DNA of 64,000 nucleotides from Sphingomonas spermidinifaciens (GTDB lineage Bacteria > Pseudomonadota > Alphaproteobacteria > Sphingomonadales > Sphingomonadaceae), in the NCBI RefSeq assembly GCF_002351485.1, contig NZ_NWMW01000001.1, positions 558,001 through 622,000 of the forward strand, in the 5' to 3' direction. Shown piece after piece: positions 50,490 through 61,103 of this stretch (position 1 is the stretch's first letter; every line of letters begins with the position of its first letter). Under the pieces are notes generated by a model. It was not told the origin of the DNA, searched no databases, and saw nothing but the letters and a program-made list of their open reading frames with translations. A program made the position numbers and the translations under genes.

Positions 50490-53400
50490 ACGGCGGCCTC
50501 CGCTGCTACGTGCGGCGTTCCGCTCACGCCTTCGAGCAGGCTGGTGATCTCCGCGGCAACAGCGTTGGGGTCCGATTGGCCCCGAACCGACTCCTGCAGC
50601 GTGACGCGGGGCTCCGCCTGCGATACGATGTCGTTTGCGATAGTCAGAAACGACATGGTGCGCTGGATCAATCCGAGGTCGAGCGATCCAAGCGCATTGA
50701 GCAATTTGGGGATCTGCTCGCGATCCGCTTCGTCGACGATCGTCGCCGTCTTATCCACCAACTCGACGAAGCGGCTGGTCTGGAACTCTGTCAGGCGAAT
50801 CTCGAACTCGCTGAGCTTGATCGCGACATTGGCAGGCCAGCAGTTGGTCTTCTGCAGCAGCGGGATGATTTCGCGCAGGTCAGCAACGAAAGCGCTCTTG
50901 TCGAAGCTCTCGTCGACATAATCCGCGATCTCGCTGCGGAAGGCACGAAGCTTGGCGATGACCGCCTGGAGCCTTCCCCAGATGCGCGCGTCGGTCATGG
51001 CTGGAATGAAGGTCCGCGCCTCGTCCGGCAATCCTTCCGGGAGCCCCGCCGGCGGATCTCCGGCAAGCACGTCGAGCAGCCGGGGGCTGTCAACCGCGAA
51101 GGGCTTGCTCCCGGCGCCCTGGAAGCTGGCGCTGCGATCGAGCAGCAGCTCCTGCAGGATCGTGCGCGTGCTCCGGCCATTGACCGACCCTGTCGCCTGG
51201 GCGCGAAGCTGATCCCAACCTTCTTCGAAGGCTTGCGTCTCAACCTGCGGCGGCGCCGCGAACAGCCCGCGCAGAAGCGATTCGGCGCCAGCCGGCCGCA
51301 CCGGAGGGGACAGCCCCACGATCCGCGATTGATTGAGCAGCGCACGGCCGATCACCGCTGTCTGCGCATTTGCTTCCGCAACGAGCATCGGGACCAACTG
51401 CGCGACCAGACGATCGACGATCGCAGCGCTCGCAACATAGTCGAGATCTGCCTCAGGATAATCCCAGCGATGACCGTTGAAGCCGAACCGCAGCGCACCG
51501 AGAAAGCCTTCGCGCAGCGTTCCGTCCTCGTCGTCGTGGCTATCGCAAACCACAAGGATGCGCCCGCCGACCGGATTGTTGCGCGCCCCGGCGATCGAGA
51601 GCCAGGTGGCCTTGATCTCCTGATCCGGAATGCGAAGCGCCGGCCAATTGATCGCGCCCTTCAGCATCGCCGCCAAGGCGCTTCGCAGCTCGCGCGCGTC
51701 AGCCTGAACCAATTCTGTGCCCGACGCCCAAGCATCCAGCTTCTTCGACCAGTCCGCGGCACGCGGATCCTGCTCTGCTCGTGCCGACGCAGGAGCAGGA
51801 GCCGCAGATGGCGGAGTCTCTCCGAGGGCCGGCGCTGCCGGCGAGGTGGGCGGACTGGGTGTCGGGACGAACGGCACATTGGCGAGTTCGGCCGGGGTCG
51901 GCAGCGAAAAGGTCGAGAAGATCGCCGGCGGCACATGGGCAAGCGCAGCCTTATCCGCCGCATTGCCGGCCCACACGGCCAGGGCGGAAGCCAGACGCCG
52001 CTTGACGGGCTCGGGCTGGCTTGCCTGCCGGACCAGCCCCGCGAGATACACGTTCGGGCGCAGCCCGTGGAATTCAGGCGGCGGGAAATTTCCGCTGACG
52101 AACGTGCCCCGCATGAGCAGCGGACGGCGAAGGATCTCGTTGATCACCCGGCGCGGGTTGAAGATGAGCCGGTTTGCCTCTGTCAGATGCCGCTGGACGA
52201 GTTGCTCGATCGCCAGACGGTTGAACGGAAACAGCGCATGTCCGCGCGCGGAGAAGCCAAAGGCCGTTAGCGCCTCGGCTTCTTCGTCGCTCTGCTCTTC
52301 GTCCTGCCAGGCCGGCAACCAGCCGGTGAGCCCGTCGTCGGCACCGCGGCGATCGAAGCGTTTGCGCAGGCCGTCTTCACCCCAGCGGGCCGCATTCAGA
52401 TAGGCGCCGACCATTTCGATCACGGCACCCTTGATCTCGTCGTCGCTCTGCTCGCGGTGGCCGATCACCCAGACGCGTTGCGCCCGCGTCAGGATCGTGT
52501 CGCGCGAGGCGAGATAGCCATCGGTGAGCGCGAGCGCCGTGCGCATGGTGGCGCGCACCTTCTTGCCGTCATGGGTGCCTTCCTGCACGCAGACCTTGAG
52601 CAGCACATCCTGAATACCCGACAGCGCGGCAAAATCCTCGACGAGCAGCACCAGGTCCATATCGTCCTTGAGCAGGATCTCACGGATTCCCAGGATGATG
52701 TCCTGCAAGGTGATCCCACCGGTGCTCTGCTCGAGCTGGAAGACATTGCCGATCGCGGTGTCCACGATCGTGTTGAGCAGGTCGGCCGCGGCCTGGCGGC
52801 GGCGCACATCCTGGACCGCGAGTTGGGTCTGATAGTAGGTCTTTACCGGCAGCGCCGCTTCGTTGAGATCGATCGTGTCTGGGAGAAGCAGATCCTCGGC
52901 GAAGAATTGCGATTGGGTCTCGTCTCCCTCCGCGCCATCCTCCCGGCCCCGCAGAGCGCGCGCTACGACCCGGGCGAGGACGGTCTCGTCGAAATGGTCC
53001 TTGAGCGCCGCGTCCCCGAACAGCTTGGGCAGCATCTGGGCATGCCCGATCAGCGGTCGCAACTCCGCTGCCCGGTCCTTATGTTCGCGGGCCTCCAGCA
53101 GGAGCGACTCTGCTCGGCTCGCCAGCGCATTTTCGATCTGCGCGCGGAACAGCACCACGGCCTTGCGCTTGTCGACCTCGGCGACCGCGCGCGTCAGTTC
53201 CGATCGCGACTTTTCGAAGCGCGGATCGCCTTCCAGCGGTTCGAGGATGAGCTCGACAACGCGTCGGAGGCTCGCGCTCTTGGGAATACGGATGATGTGG
53301 AGACGCTCGCGCTTGGGCGAGCGCTGAAGCTGCGCGTCGAGCCAGCGAATGATGTGCGACTTGCCGACGCCCGAAGGGCCGGTGATCGGGAACAGCAGAT

Positions 53401-53602
53401 ATCCGCCCGGCACGTCGTCGGACAGAAAAGCATCGAGCAGTTCCTGCTCGCTTGCCTGGGCCTCGATGTTCGTACCGGCATTGCGCGTCGTGAGCGGGGC
53501 CGGCTGATGAACCGCCAGCAGGACCGACACATCCGCGGTTTCGGCCTCGTTCTTGATGCACGCGTTGACCTCGTCGGCCTCCGGCCAATATCTCTCGAGC
53601 AT
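50486..53602 (-). CDS. dpdH: DpdH, P-loop ATPase
   Basis: A 1038-residue ATPase. Walker A GPSGVGKS lies at residues 75-82 after LSDDVPGGYLLFPIT, and a Walker B-like DMDLVLLVEDFAALSGIQDV lies near 310. The rest is large and helical with a Pro/Ala-rich linker near 600. DpdH is the ATP-binding component of the dpd restriction arm. It shares one base with the dpdG stop (TGATG) and overlaps dpdI by ATGA. A STAND-like or AAA-type switch role is possible. Confidence 0.85.
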   Translation of the reverse strand: MLERYWPEADEVNACIKNEAETADVSVLLAVHQPAPLTTRNAGTNIEAQASEQELLDAFLSDDVPGGYLLFPITGPSGVGKSHIIRWLDAQLQRSPKRERLHIIRIPKSASLRRVVELILEPLEGDPRFEKSRSELTRAVAEVDKRKAVVLFRAQIENALASRAESLLLEAREHKDRAAELRPLIGHAQMLPKLFGDAALKDHFDETVLARVVARALRGREDGAEGDETQSQFFAEDLLLPDTIDLNEAALPVKTYYQTQLAVQDVRRRQAAADLLNTIVDTAIGNVFQLEQSTGGITLQDIILGIREILLKDDMDLVLLVEDFAALSGIQDVLLKVCVQEGTHDGKKVRATMRTALALTDGYLASRDTILTRAQRVWVIGHREQSDDEIKGAVIEMVGAYLNAARWGEDGLRKRFDRRGADDGLTGWLPAWQDEEQSDEEAEALTAFGFSARGHALFPFNRLAIEQLVQRHLTEANRLIFNPRRVINEILRRPLLMRGTFVSGNFPPPEFHGLRPNVYLAGLVRQASQPEPVKRRLASALAVWAGNAADKAALAHVPPAIFSTFSLPTPAELANVPFVPTPSPPTSPAAPALGETPPSAAPAPASARAEQDPRAADWSKKLDAWASGTELVQADARELRSALAAMLKGAINWPALRIPDQEIKATWLSIAGARNNPVGGRILVVCDSHDDEDGTLREGFLGALRFGFNGHRWDYPEADLDYVASAAIVDRLVAQLVPMLVAEANAQTAVIGRALLNQSRIVGLSPPVRPAGAESLLRGLFAAPPQVETQAFEEGWDQLRAQATGSVNGRSTRTILQELLLDRSASFQGAGSKPFAVDSPRLLDVLAGDPPAGLPEGLPDEARTFIPAMTDARIWGRLQAVIAKLRAFRSEIADYVDESFDKSAFVADLREIIPLLQKTNCWPANVAIKLSEFEIRLTEFQTSRFVELVDKTATIVDEADREQIPKLLNALGSLDLGLIQRTMSFLTIANDIVSQAEPRVTLQESVRGQSDPNAVAAEITSLLEGVSGTPHVAAEAAV

Positions 53603-54504
53603 CAGCGCACCTTTCCTGTCTGCACCAGGGCCACATGCGACACGTCTTGCCAGATGCGCGCATTGCTGCCGGTGAGCGACACGACGCCTTCGGTGTCGCT
53701 TCTGCTCGAAAGCGTGATCAACCCCTCACGATCAAGGCGCTGGATCGCCCGCGACAGCGACGAGGAGACGAGGCCGGTACGCAGCCGGGGCCAGGCGCTC
53801 TCCTTCAATGCGGCCTCGACCTGGACCCGATAGGCGCCCCCGTCGAGGACCGGCAGCACCCCCGCCGCCCGCTCCACGAAAGCGGGAGCGGACAATTCCC
53901 GGTTCGATCCGAATATCTCGGGGAGCGCCTCGCGCAGCGCCTGCGTCGGGTCGACGACCCACTGCATACCGTCGCGGGCGAACCCCAGATACAGCATCCA
54001 GGTCTTGAGGCCGTTCCAGCGCGTATTGTTCTGGGCGATCTTCTGCGCGCCGCTATCGACCAACTGCCGCCCCTCCAGTTCAGCCAGACGGTCTGAATTG
54101 ACATCGAGCGTATAGACGTCCTGGGCGAGCATCCAGGCCACGCCGCGCGACAGGTCCGCGCTCTTGGCGCCCTCGCTCTCCCAGAAACGCGCGTTGTTTG
54201 CAGGCTGCAACGCCACCGTCCGCGCCACTTTCGGGAGGCGGGCTTCTGCCTCGTCGGCATTCTTGCCGAGCGCAGAGCGGTACGGCTCGGCAATGATAAC
54301 GGACCCGTCTTCCTCACCGAACAGACCAAGTTCGGTCCAGCGATTCAGCGTTCTCGTCAACTGGCTGGTATCGAACGCGTCGGCGGCGCCGCCACATGCA
54401 AGGATCAGATCCTCGCGACTCTTTGGCCCGAAGCGGACGAGCGCGCGAACCAGCACGATCAGGACGTTGAACAGCCCGTCGCTGGCTTGGTTGAGGATAC
54501 TCAC
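53602..54504 (-). CDS. dpdG: DpdG
   Basis: A 300-residue protein from GTG 54504 (SILNQASDGLFNVLIVLVRA). The GTG overlaps the dpdF stop (GTGA), which fixes the start. Two winged-helix-like segments can be seen: REDLILACGGAADAFDTSQL followed by TRTLNRWTELGLFGEEDGSV near the N-terminus, and SRAIQRLDREGLITLSSRSD near the C-terminus. No enzymatic motif. The position between dpdF and dpdH matches DpdG of known islands. A DNA-binding adaptor role is plausible but unproven. Confidence 0.75.
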   Translation of the reverse strand: MSILNQASDGLFNVLIVLVRALVRFGPKSREDLILACGGAADAFDTSQLTRTLNRWTELGLFGEEDGSVIIAEPYRSALGKNADEAEARLPKVARTVALQPANNARFWESEGAKSADLSRGVAWMLAQDVYTLDVNSDRLAELEGRQLVDSGAQKIAQNNTRWNGLKTWMLYLGFARDGMQWVVDPTQALREALPEIFGSNRELSAPAFVERAAGVLPVLDGGAYRVQVEAALKESAWPRLRTGLVSSSLSRAIQRLDREGLITLSSRSDTEGVVSLTGSNARIWQDVSHVALVQTGKVR

Positions 54505-57086
54505 AGACGCGCTCCGAGCTTGAATTGATCGACCGCCAGCACATTGGAACCGGTGTCGGCAATGCGGCGCGCGAAGTTCCATGGATCCGGCGTCGAGGCC
54601 GATGCCATGATGACATGCAGCGGTCGCTTCATGATGAATAGATGTTTCGGCAGTGTCGCACCCGTCGCGTCCGTCCAGAGCGTCACCCGGGGAAGCTCGT
54701 AGGACGAGGGGCGAAGCACTTCTTCTTCGAGCGTCTGCAGCAACAGCACATGATCCTCGCTCTGCTTGTGCAAGGCCGACAGCGCCGGATTGCGCTGGCG
54801 AAATGCCGCGGAGGTCGCGATCTCGCGCACGCCGAACATCGCGACGAAATCGCGCAGCAGGCCGACGACCGCAGCATCGTCGACCGGATCGTCGACAGCC
54901 AGGATGATCGGCTCGTTCAAGTCGAGCTGCGGGAAACGGCCGGCAAAGAGGCCGAGGTCGAACCGGCCGACCTGCTCGATCCCGTAGGCGGGCGGCGCCG
55001 AATAGTCGGTGTCAGCCGTCCCCGCGCGGCGATGCACCGGACATCCCCCGCACGCTCGCGACACGATCACCGAGCGCCCCGGCGCGTTGCTGCGATAGAG
55101 CCGGTCGAGCAGCAACGAAACCTCGGTCGACCCGCTCAGCAGCTTGTCCAGCAGTTCACGGTTTTCGGTCGCCGCATCGAACGAACGCTGCCGTTCCTGA
55201 CCGATCCGCGCGACGAACCGTTCGCGGCTGAGATGCCCCAACTCCGCCAGGCCGACGACGGTGCGTTGGAAATATTCCGACCAATGCTCATCGCTGCGGA
55301 GCTCGAACGCTGCTTCGCTCTCCTCCTCTTGCTGCGCGATGCGGGCCGGAGGCTGCGATTCAAGGCCAAGCACGCCGGCTCGCGCCATCATGATCAGCGT
55401 GCGCATGTTCCAGGACTGGTTGTAGTCAGACTGCCGCCGCAGCCGCGGAGGCACGACGGCCAGATCCACCTCGAGCAGCTGCCCGATCGTGTCGAGCTGC
55501 GTGCTGCGACCATACATGGTCGACCACCGCTCGAACGCGAGATCGTCGCTGATCAGGGTCGGCGACGCGATCTGATTCGCGGTCTCCTGATCTTGGCTCG
55601 AGTAGATCAGGAACGAGGTCGACGGACAGCCATCGCGCCCGCCGCGTCCCACTTCCTGGTAGAAGCGATCGAGCGTCTCGGGCACGGCGGCATGGATGAC
55701 CGTGCGAACGTCGCGCTTGTCGATGCCCACTCCGAAAGCCGAGGTCGCGACGATCCCATCGAGGCGGTTTTCGGACCATTGGTCGATGATGCGACGTCGA
55801 TCGGCATCGGCTGTCTCGCCATGAAAGCAGTCGATCCGCGCATAGCCCTTGCCGCGCAGCAATCTCACCCATCGCTTTGCGTCGCTGCGCTTGGTCACGT
55901 AGAGGATGAATGGCCGCGGCGCGTGGCTGAGGAGTTCGAGGACTTTCCGATCCTTCTCGTCGGGATCGTCTTCGCGGTGCACCCAATATTGCGGTTCCGG
56001 CCGAAGATGGACCGAGGCGACCATCTGGACCGTGCGCGCCGGCCCGAACAGTGCGTCGATCGTTTCCACCGTGTCGGGCGTCAGGGTCGCCGACATAAGG
56101 ATCGTCCTGAACCGCCGGCCGCCGGGGCACGCCGCGAGCAATCCGCGGCGCACGCCCGCCAGCATCTGAAAGGCGGGGCGGAACCCATCGCCCCATTGGC
56201 TCACCAGATGGGCTTCGTCGACGATAAGGTAGGAGATCAGCCCGGCGCGCGCCGCATCGTAAAGCGAGGGCAGCAGCGCGCCCGTCACCGCCTCTGGCGA
56301 ACAATAGAGAATGCCTTGGCGGCCCTCACGGATGGCGGTCTTGATCGCGGCGCGCTCCTCCGCGCCGAGACCGGCATGCCAGGCAAGCGCGGGCACTTCG
56401 CGGCGGGGAAAGCGGCGCTTGAGCATCTGCTTCATTTGCCGCGCCTGGTCGAGCACCAGCGCGGTCGTCGGCACGACACAGAGCGACAGACCGCCTTCAA
56501 GGCCTCGCGCGAGCACCGGAGCCTGGGCGACGAAACTCTTGCCCGACCCGGTCGGCAGAGCGACCACCAAGGTCTCTCCGGGCGGCAGCAGAAACGCGCT
56601 GCGCACGGCTTCGCGCTGACCTGGAGACACATAGGTGTCGAAACCGCTCGCCTCGCCAAGAAACGGATCGATCGGCCGCTGCCAGTCGAGCCGCACATTC
56701 CGCTCGGCGAAGACATCCTCGAAGACCGGATTGTCGCTGTCCTCGAGCCAGGCCGCGCGCCACGGCCGCGCTTCGACCAGGAAATGTCCGTTTGCTTCGC
56801 TGTGCGCCCGAATGCCGAACACCGCCCAATCATCTCGGCTGGGCCAACCGGCGCCAGACGGAACGCGCAACTGCGCCTGCTGACCCGCGCGCAGCGACTG
56901 CCGGCGCAGCACGTGCCGGAAAAGCGCCATCGCGTCGGGTAGACTGTGCAGCCGTCCCGACGCCCGAGACGCGAGAAGAATCTGGGTCAGCCTGTCGAAA
57001 AGGCCATCGGCGGCTGGCGGCTCGGCCTCAAGCTTGGTGAGGTCGAGCAGAATGTCCTGCAGACTGCCGAAATCATGCACCGCCAT
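54501..57086 (-). CDS. dpdF: DpdF, RecQ-like helicase
   Basis: An 861-residue superfamily 2 helicase of RecQ type. Walker A PTGSGKS is at 178-184, DEAH at 290-293 in IVDEAHLVSQWGDGFRP (the W-G-x-x-F-R-P is RecQ-like), motif III is LMSATLTPDT, and motif VI is FYQEVGRGGRDGCP. Late in the protein CGGCPVHRRAG may form a zinc site. The C-terminal part is specific to DpdF. Its ATG shares a base with the dpdE stop (TAATG). It is part of the restriction arm. Confidence 0.9.
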   Translation of the reverse strand: MAVHDFGSLQDILLDLTKLEAEPPAADGLFDRLTQILLASRASGRLHSLPDAMALFRHVLRRQSLRAGQQAQLRVPSGAGWPSRDDWAVFGIRAHSEANGHFLVEARPWRAAWLEDSDNPVFEDVFAERNVRLDWQRPIDPFLGEASGFDTYVSPGQREAVRSAFLLPPGETLVVALPTGSGKSFVAQAPVLARGLEGGLSLCVVPTTALVLDQARQMKQMLKRRFPRREVPALAWHAGLGAEERAAIKTAIREGRQGILYCSPEAVTGALLPSLYDAARAGLISYLIVDEAHLVSQWGDGFRPAFQMLAGVRRGLLAACPGGRRFRTILMSATLTPDTVETIDALFGPARTVQMVASVHLRPEPQYWVHREDDPDEKDRKVLELLSHAPRPFILYVTKRSDAKRWVRLLRGKGYARIDCFHGETADADRRRIIDQWSENRLDGIVATSAFGVGIDKRDVRTVIHAAVPETLDRFYQEVGRGGRDGCPSTSFLIYSSQDQETANQIASPTLISDDLAFERWSTMYGRSTQLDTIGQLLEVDLAVVPPRLRRQSDYNQSWNMRTLIMMARAGVLGLESQPPARIAQQEEESEAAFELRSDEHWSEYFQRTVVGLAELGHLSRERFVARIGQERQRSFDAATENRELLDKLLSGSTEVSLLLDRLYRSNAPGRSVIVSRACGGCPVHRRAGTADTDYSAPPAYGIEQVGRFDLGLFAGRFPQLDLNEPIILAVDDPVDDAAVVGLLRDFVAMFGVREIATSAAFRQRNPALSALHKQSEDHVLLLQTLEEEVLRPSSYELPRVTLWTDATGATLPKHLFIMKRPLHVIMASASTPDPWNFARRIADTGSNVLAVDQFKLGARL

Positions 57087-60000
57087 TAGATGCCGCCCGA
57101 AATTCGGTCGGTCGCCGATCGGCTCGCCGATATGAAGATCGCGCCGATCGTATCGAGCCGCACACGCGGGGCGTTGATCCCGGCTCGCACCGCGGCGGCG
57201 AGCTGCTCCTCGAATGCAAGCTCGGCGCTTTCCGCTTCGGTCGCACCGGCTCGGGCCCGGGCTCGCAATTGCCCGAGCCGCCCCTGATCGACGCGGGCCG
57301 CGCGCTGCTCTGCCTGGCCAAGGCTCGCGACCAGCTCGGGGTCGCCACGAAGCACCTCCTCTGCCGTCACACGCGCCTTTCCGCAAAGCTCTCCCCAATA
57401 GGCGAGCTCCGGCAGCTGCATTTGCAGCAGGCGCTGCCAACGCCTGACGTTCAAATTGAGATCGACGGCGCCGCTACGGTCCGGCTCGACACCATAGGGG
57501 CGACCCAAGCGCGCGAGCAGCGCCTCATCCTTCACCGGCGCCAGCTCGCGATCGAGCCAGATCGAGCGATAGAAGGGCGCAAGGGCCATGTCGCCGCGCC
57601 GACCGAGTGCCGCCCGGGCCGCGCTCGTATCGCGCTCATGGGCCGCCAGCACCTCGTCCGCCGCCGCGGTATCGACCTCCAGGACGAAGTCGAAGCGAAA
57701 GAAGAATTCTGCGAGCGGGTCGCCGACATGGTCCGGCGCGAAGCGCCACATCGCGAAAGACCGCCCCCGATCATCGGCTTGCGTGAGCGCAGTCATGCCG
57801 CTGATCAAAGCGTCGCCGTAGCGGAGCAGACCAACGCCGTTGACGCGGGCCGCACGATTGAGCGCGGTGCGCCTGCGGAATGTGTAGGGGATGGTCCGGA
57901 TCGCCCGCCCGAGCCTCGGCCCGGGCCGCAGATCGAGCGCCTCCGCACACTGCGCCATAAAGGCAGGTAACGGAATGAGCGTATGCCGGTTCGAGGTCGA
58001 ATAGACGTAGCGGAACGGTGCCGCCATGCCCGCCGCCGCAACCGGGCCCGCCTCGTCCGCGCGGCCGAACTGCAGTGTCTGCTCGAGCCAGATCGCCGTA
58101 TCGCTGGCGATCGACTGCCAATCCTCATCGAGTTCGGAAAGCTCATCGACCAGGTCGGTCGGAGGCGTGCCGAGCGCGTCGAGCGCGTCCTGTTGGTCGA
58201 TCGATTTGATCTCGCGCTCGATGAGGCCCTGCTCGCCGGCGCTGCTCTCGGTGAGATCGGCGAGGGCCTCGGCCCCGTCGGTGAAGAGCGCGCGGGCTAT
58301 GTCGCGCACCGTCTGCTCGATCAGATATTGAAGACTCGCAACCGACCGGTCGAATACTCTGAGGGCGGTATTGAGATAGCCGACCCAGGCCATTTCCAGG
58401 GGGTCGTCCTCGCAGGCCAGCACCAGCGAGCGCACCGCCTCGCCCGATCCGTAGCGGTCCGCCCGTCCGAGCCGCTGCTCAATCCGGTTCGGATTGAGCG
58501 GCACGTCATAGTGGACGACCACCTTCTTCCCGCCTTGGAGGTTGAGGCCTTCCTCGGCGCGGCGATCGCAGACGAGCACCGGGTGATCGGCGGCTCCGGC
58601 GAACGCTGTCCACGCATCGTCCTGTGGATCGTGCCGATCGACCGTAATCCTGAACTCATCCCGGATACGCTTCGCGAGCGCATCCGCGGTCTTGGCGTCG
58701 GAGCAAAAGATCACGCACTGTGCGTGGCTGCGCACGAGGGACGCCAGCGCGCCGAGCAGCGCCTCCGCGCGGTCTTCGAACAGCCCGGCACGTCCCAGGC
58801 ACCGATTGATCTCCGCAAAGCGTTCGGGATCGCCGATCATCGCCGCCTGGCGAGCCAGGAATCCGATCATCCCCGGGCCGGAACTCGGATATTGCGAGGC
58901 CCGGTCGAGCACCTGCCAGAAGGCGCGCACACGATCGCCCCAAAGTTTCTCCGAGCCTGCCGCGTCGAGCTTGATGGCCTCGTCGAACCGCCAGTCATCG
59001 ATGGCCACGGTCAGCGCGGCACGATCTCTGCTGCGATATCGGACGATCTCGGCGCCGGCTCGGTCGGGCGTCAGCCCTCCGATACTCCGCCGTCGATGAC
59101 GCAGAATGCGGCGATGCAGCCGGTAGACTTCGCTCAAATGGGCGTGAAGCCGTCCGATCGCCTCGATGAGGGCAGGATCGTCGGGCTCCGGCATCGTGTC
59201 GATGACGCCGCGCAGGTCGCTCGCATGCTCCTGCAGCAGTTCATCATCGGGGAAGAGAGCCGCCAACTGGTCGATCGTATAGTCCAGGTACATCGCATTT
59301 TCGGGCGTCAGGCCCGCGACGATCTCCGCCAGCGCCTGGCGGCTCTCGACCTTGCGACGAAACGCATCCTCGCCGCCGAGCGGATAAGTGGCAGCGTCGA
59401 GCAAGTGCAGCATTTCGAGGAAGCCGCGTTCATTGTGCAGGGCTGGCGTCGCCGACAGGAGCAAGACCCGGTCGATCGCCGGGGCCGCAGCCGCGACGTC
59501 TGCGTAAATCCCGCCGACGCCGCCCGCCTTTCGCTCGGTCAGATGGTGCGCTTCGTCGATGACCAGCATCGTCGCCTTTGGCAGGAGCGCGCGGATGCGG
59601 TCGTCGTCGTCGAGGGCGACCACATGGAGGTTGCGATCGAGGCAGCGCTCGAGGAAGAACTTGCCCGCAAGCTCGCTCCGCCACTGACCGACCAACGCCG
59701 CAGGCACGATCACGAGGATGCTGCACCTCTGCTGCGCGTCGAGGATACACTGACGGATCAGCACGCCGGCCTCGATCGTCTTGCCGAGGCCGACCTCGTC
59801 CGCGAGCAGATACCGCTGAACCGGATCCTGAAGGATGCGTCGCACCACCTCGATCTGGTGCGCCTCGAGTTCGACTGCCGACGCCAGGAGCGCCGACATG
59901 CCCATCGATGCTGCCCGCTGGCGCGTCTGCGAGCGGATGAAGGTGCTTCGTCCATCGGAGAAGCGCGGGCTCTCATTGATCCGGTTGGCGAGAAACGGTG

Positions 60001-60331
60001 TCGGATCCTCGATGGGGCGAGCCCAGCGCACGAACACGGCCTCGAGCTTCAGGTGCTTCGCCTTGCCATTCGGAAACTGGATGAGCTGGCTGTCGCCATG
60101 ATCGTCGAGCAGCCGACCGATCTCCCACGCGCCGGCTGCCTCGTCGAAATGATAGACGCGGGTCTGCTCGGCGAGCGTTACCCGCTCGATCAGATCGTGT
60201 TCGATCTCATGGACGACCGGCTCGGAAGTCGGCGAATCGAAATACTCGACCGCGCAGAAAGACCCGCTTCGATCGATCTGCTTGCCAATTCCCAGCGATG
60301 CATACTGCCCCCCGGTCGACCGAACGAACAC
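57086..60331 (-). CDS. dpdE: DpdE, SNF2-type helicase
   Basis: A 1081-residue SNF2/Rad54-family helicase. After a beta-rich N-terminus (FVRSTGGQYASLGIGKQIDR) comes Walker A DEVGLGKT at 178-185 in YLLADEVGLGKTIEAGVLIR, DEAH at 259-262 in MLVIDEAHHLTERKA, and motif III LLLSATPALHNERG. Motifs V and VI read EGLNLQGGKKVVVHYDVPLN and IEQRLGRADRYG. This RapA/DpdE-like layout fits the dpd restriction arm. It starts with GTG 60331 behind GGGGGA. A 61-bp gap separates it from queC, the only real gap in the island, so it may have its own promoter. Confidence 0.9.
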   Translation of the reverse strand: MFVRSTGGQYASLGIGKQIDRSGSFCAVEYFDSPTSEPVVHEIEHDLIERVTLAEQTRVYHFDEAAGAWEIGRLLDDHGDSQLIQFPNGKAKHLKLEAVFVRWARPIEDPTPFLANRINESPRFSDGRSTFIRSQTRQRAASMGMSALLASAVELEAHQIEVVRRILQDPVQRYLLADEVGLGKTIEAGVLIRQCILDAQQRCSILVIVPAALVGQWRSELAGKFFLERCLDRNLHVVALDDDDRIRALLPKATMLVIDEAHHLTERKAGGVGGIYADVAAAAPAIDRVLLLSATPALHNERGFLEMLHLLDAATYPLGGEDAFRRKVESRQALAEIVAGLTPENAMYLDYTIDQLAALFPDDELLQEHASDLRGVIDTMPEPDDPALIEAIGRLHAHLSEVYRLHRRILRHRRRSIGGLTPDRAGAEIVRYRSRDRAALTVAIDDWRFDEAIKLDAAGSEKLWGDRVRAFWQVLDRASQYPSSGPGMIGFLARQAAMIGDPERFAEINRCLGRAGLFEDRAEALLGALASLVRSHAQCVIFCSDAKTADALAKRIRDEFRITVDRHDPQDDAWTAFAGAADHPVLVCDRRAEEGLNLQGGKKVVVHYDVPLNPNRIEQRLGRADRYGSGEAVRSLVLACEDDPLEMAWVGYLNTALRVFDRSVASLQYLIEQTVRDIARALFTDGAEALADLTESSAGEQGLIEREIKSIDQQDALDALGTPPTDLVDELSELDEDWQSIASDTAIWLEQTLQFGRADEAGPVAAAGMAAPFRYVYSTSNRHTLIPLPAFMAQCAEALDLRPGPRLGRAIRTIPYTFRRRTALNRAARVNGVGLLRYGDALISGMTALTQADDRGRSFAMWRFAPDHVGDPLAEFFFRFDFVLEVDTAAADEVLAAHERDTSAARAALGRRGDMALAPFYRSIWLDRELAPVKDEALLARLGRPYGVEPDRSGAVDLNLNVRRWQRLLQMQLPELAYWGELCGKARVTAEEVLRGDPELVASLGQAEQRAARVDQGRLGQLRARARAGATEAESAELAFEEQLAAAVRAGINAPRVRLDTIGAIFISASRSATDRISGGI

Positions 60332-60392
60332 TGATTCCCCCGCTATTCGATCCTCTTATGCCATCATCGTTGATGATTCATTTGCCCAATCG

Positions 60393-61103
60393 TCACCTGT
60401 CTGCAGCTGAAGCGAAGGCTTCCCAACCCTTTGATCGCAGCTCGCAGGCGGGGCAGCCACCGCAGCCATAGCCCCAGTCGTGCAGAATTTCGTGCTCGCC
60501 GCGATAGCAGGTGTGCGTACCCGTCCGGATCAGTTCGACGAGCGGCTGTCCGCCCAACCGGTCGGCCAGGGCCCATGTTTGGGCCTTGTCGAGCCACATC
60601 AGCGGCGTGTGCACGACGGCGCGGCTGCCCATGCCGAGGTTGAGGGTGACCTGGAGCGACTTCAGCGTGTCATCGCGGCAGTCCGGATATCCGGAGTAAT
60701 CGGTCTCGCACATGCCCCCGACGAGATGTCGAAGCTGGCGGCGTGACGCGAGTGCGGCCGCGAGCGTGAAGAACAGCAGGTTACGCCCCGGCACGAAGGT
60801 GTTGGGAAGCCCATCGTCGCGCAGTGCAATTTCCGCTTCTCGAGTAAGCGCCGTCTCGCTCACCTGACCCAGCACCGAGAGATCGAGCATATGATCGGGA
60901 CCGAGCCGATCGCTCCATTCCGGATCGAGTTCAGCGACACGGGCCCGGAAATCGCCGCGGCACTCGAGTTCCACGCGGTGGCGCTGGCCATAATCGAATC
61001 CGACGGTTTCGACTGTTTCGAACCGGTCGAGCGCCCAGGCCAGGCAGGTGGCGCTGTCCTGCCCCCCGGAGAAGAGCACCAGCGCGCCCGTGTCGGGGGT
61101 CAC
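60393..61103 (-). CDS. queC: 7-cyano-7-deazaguanine (preQ0) synthase
   Basis: A 236-residue enzyme that converts 7-carboxy-7-deazaguanine to preQ0 with ATP and ammonia. The PP-loop motif is [16 protein letters not shown], substrate residues lie in [20 protein letters not shown] and [17 protein letters not shown], and the zinc cysteines are in HTCYRG and [15 protein letters not shown] 61103 overlaps the queD stop (GTGA). A product dedicated to DNA modification is inferred from its location in the dpd operon; a separate queuosine copy may exist elsewhere in the genome. Confidence 0.94.
   Translation of the reverse strand: MTPDTGALVLFSGGQDSATCLAWALDRFETVETVGFDYGQRHRVELECRGDFRARVAELDPEWSDRLGPDHMLDLSVLGQVSETALTREAEIALRDDGLPNTFVPGRNLLFFTLAAALASRRQLRHLVGGMCETDYSGYPDCRDDTLKSLQVTLNLGMGSRAVVHTPLMWLDKAQTWALADRLGGQPLVELIRTGTHTCYRGEHEILHDWGYGCGGCPACELRSKGWEAFASAADR

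Noticed and set aside
50510..52270. 586-codon plus-strand frame opposite dpdH
   Set aside because: Mirror frame; no motif.
54642..56942. 766-codon plus-strand frame opposite dpdF
   Set aside because: Mirror frame of a RecQ-like helicase gene.
57983..60334. 783-codon plus-strand frame opposite dpdE
   Set aside because: Arg/Asp-rich mirror frame; dpdE has helicase motifs.
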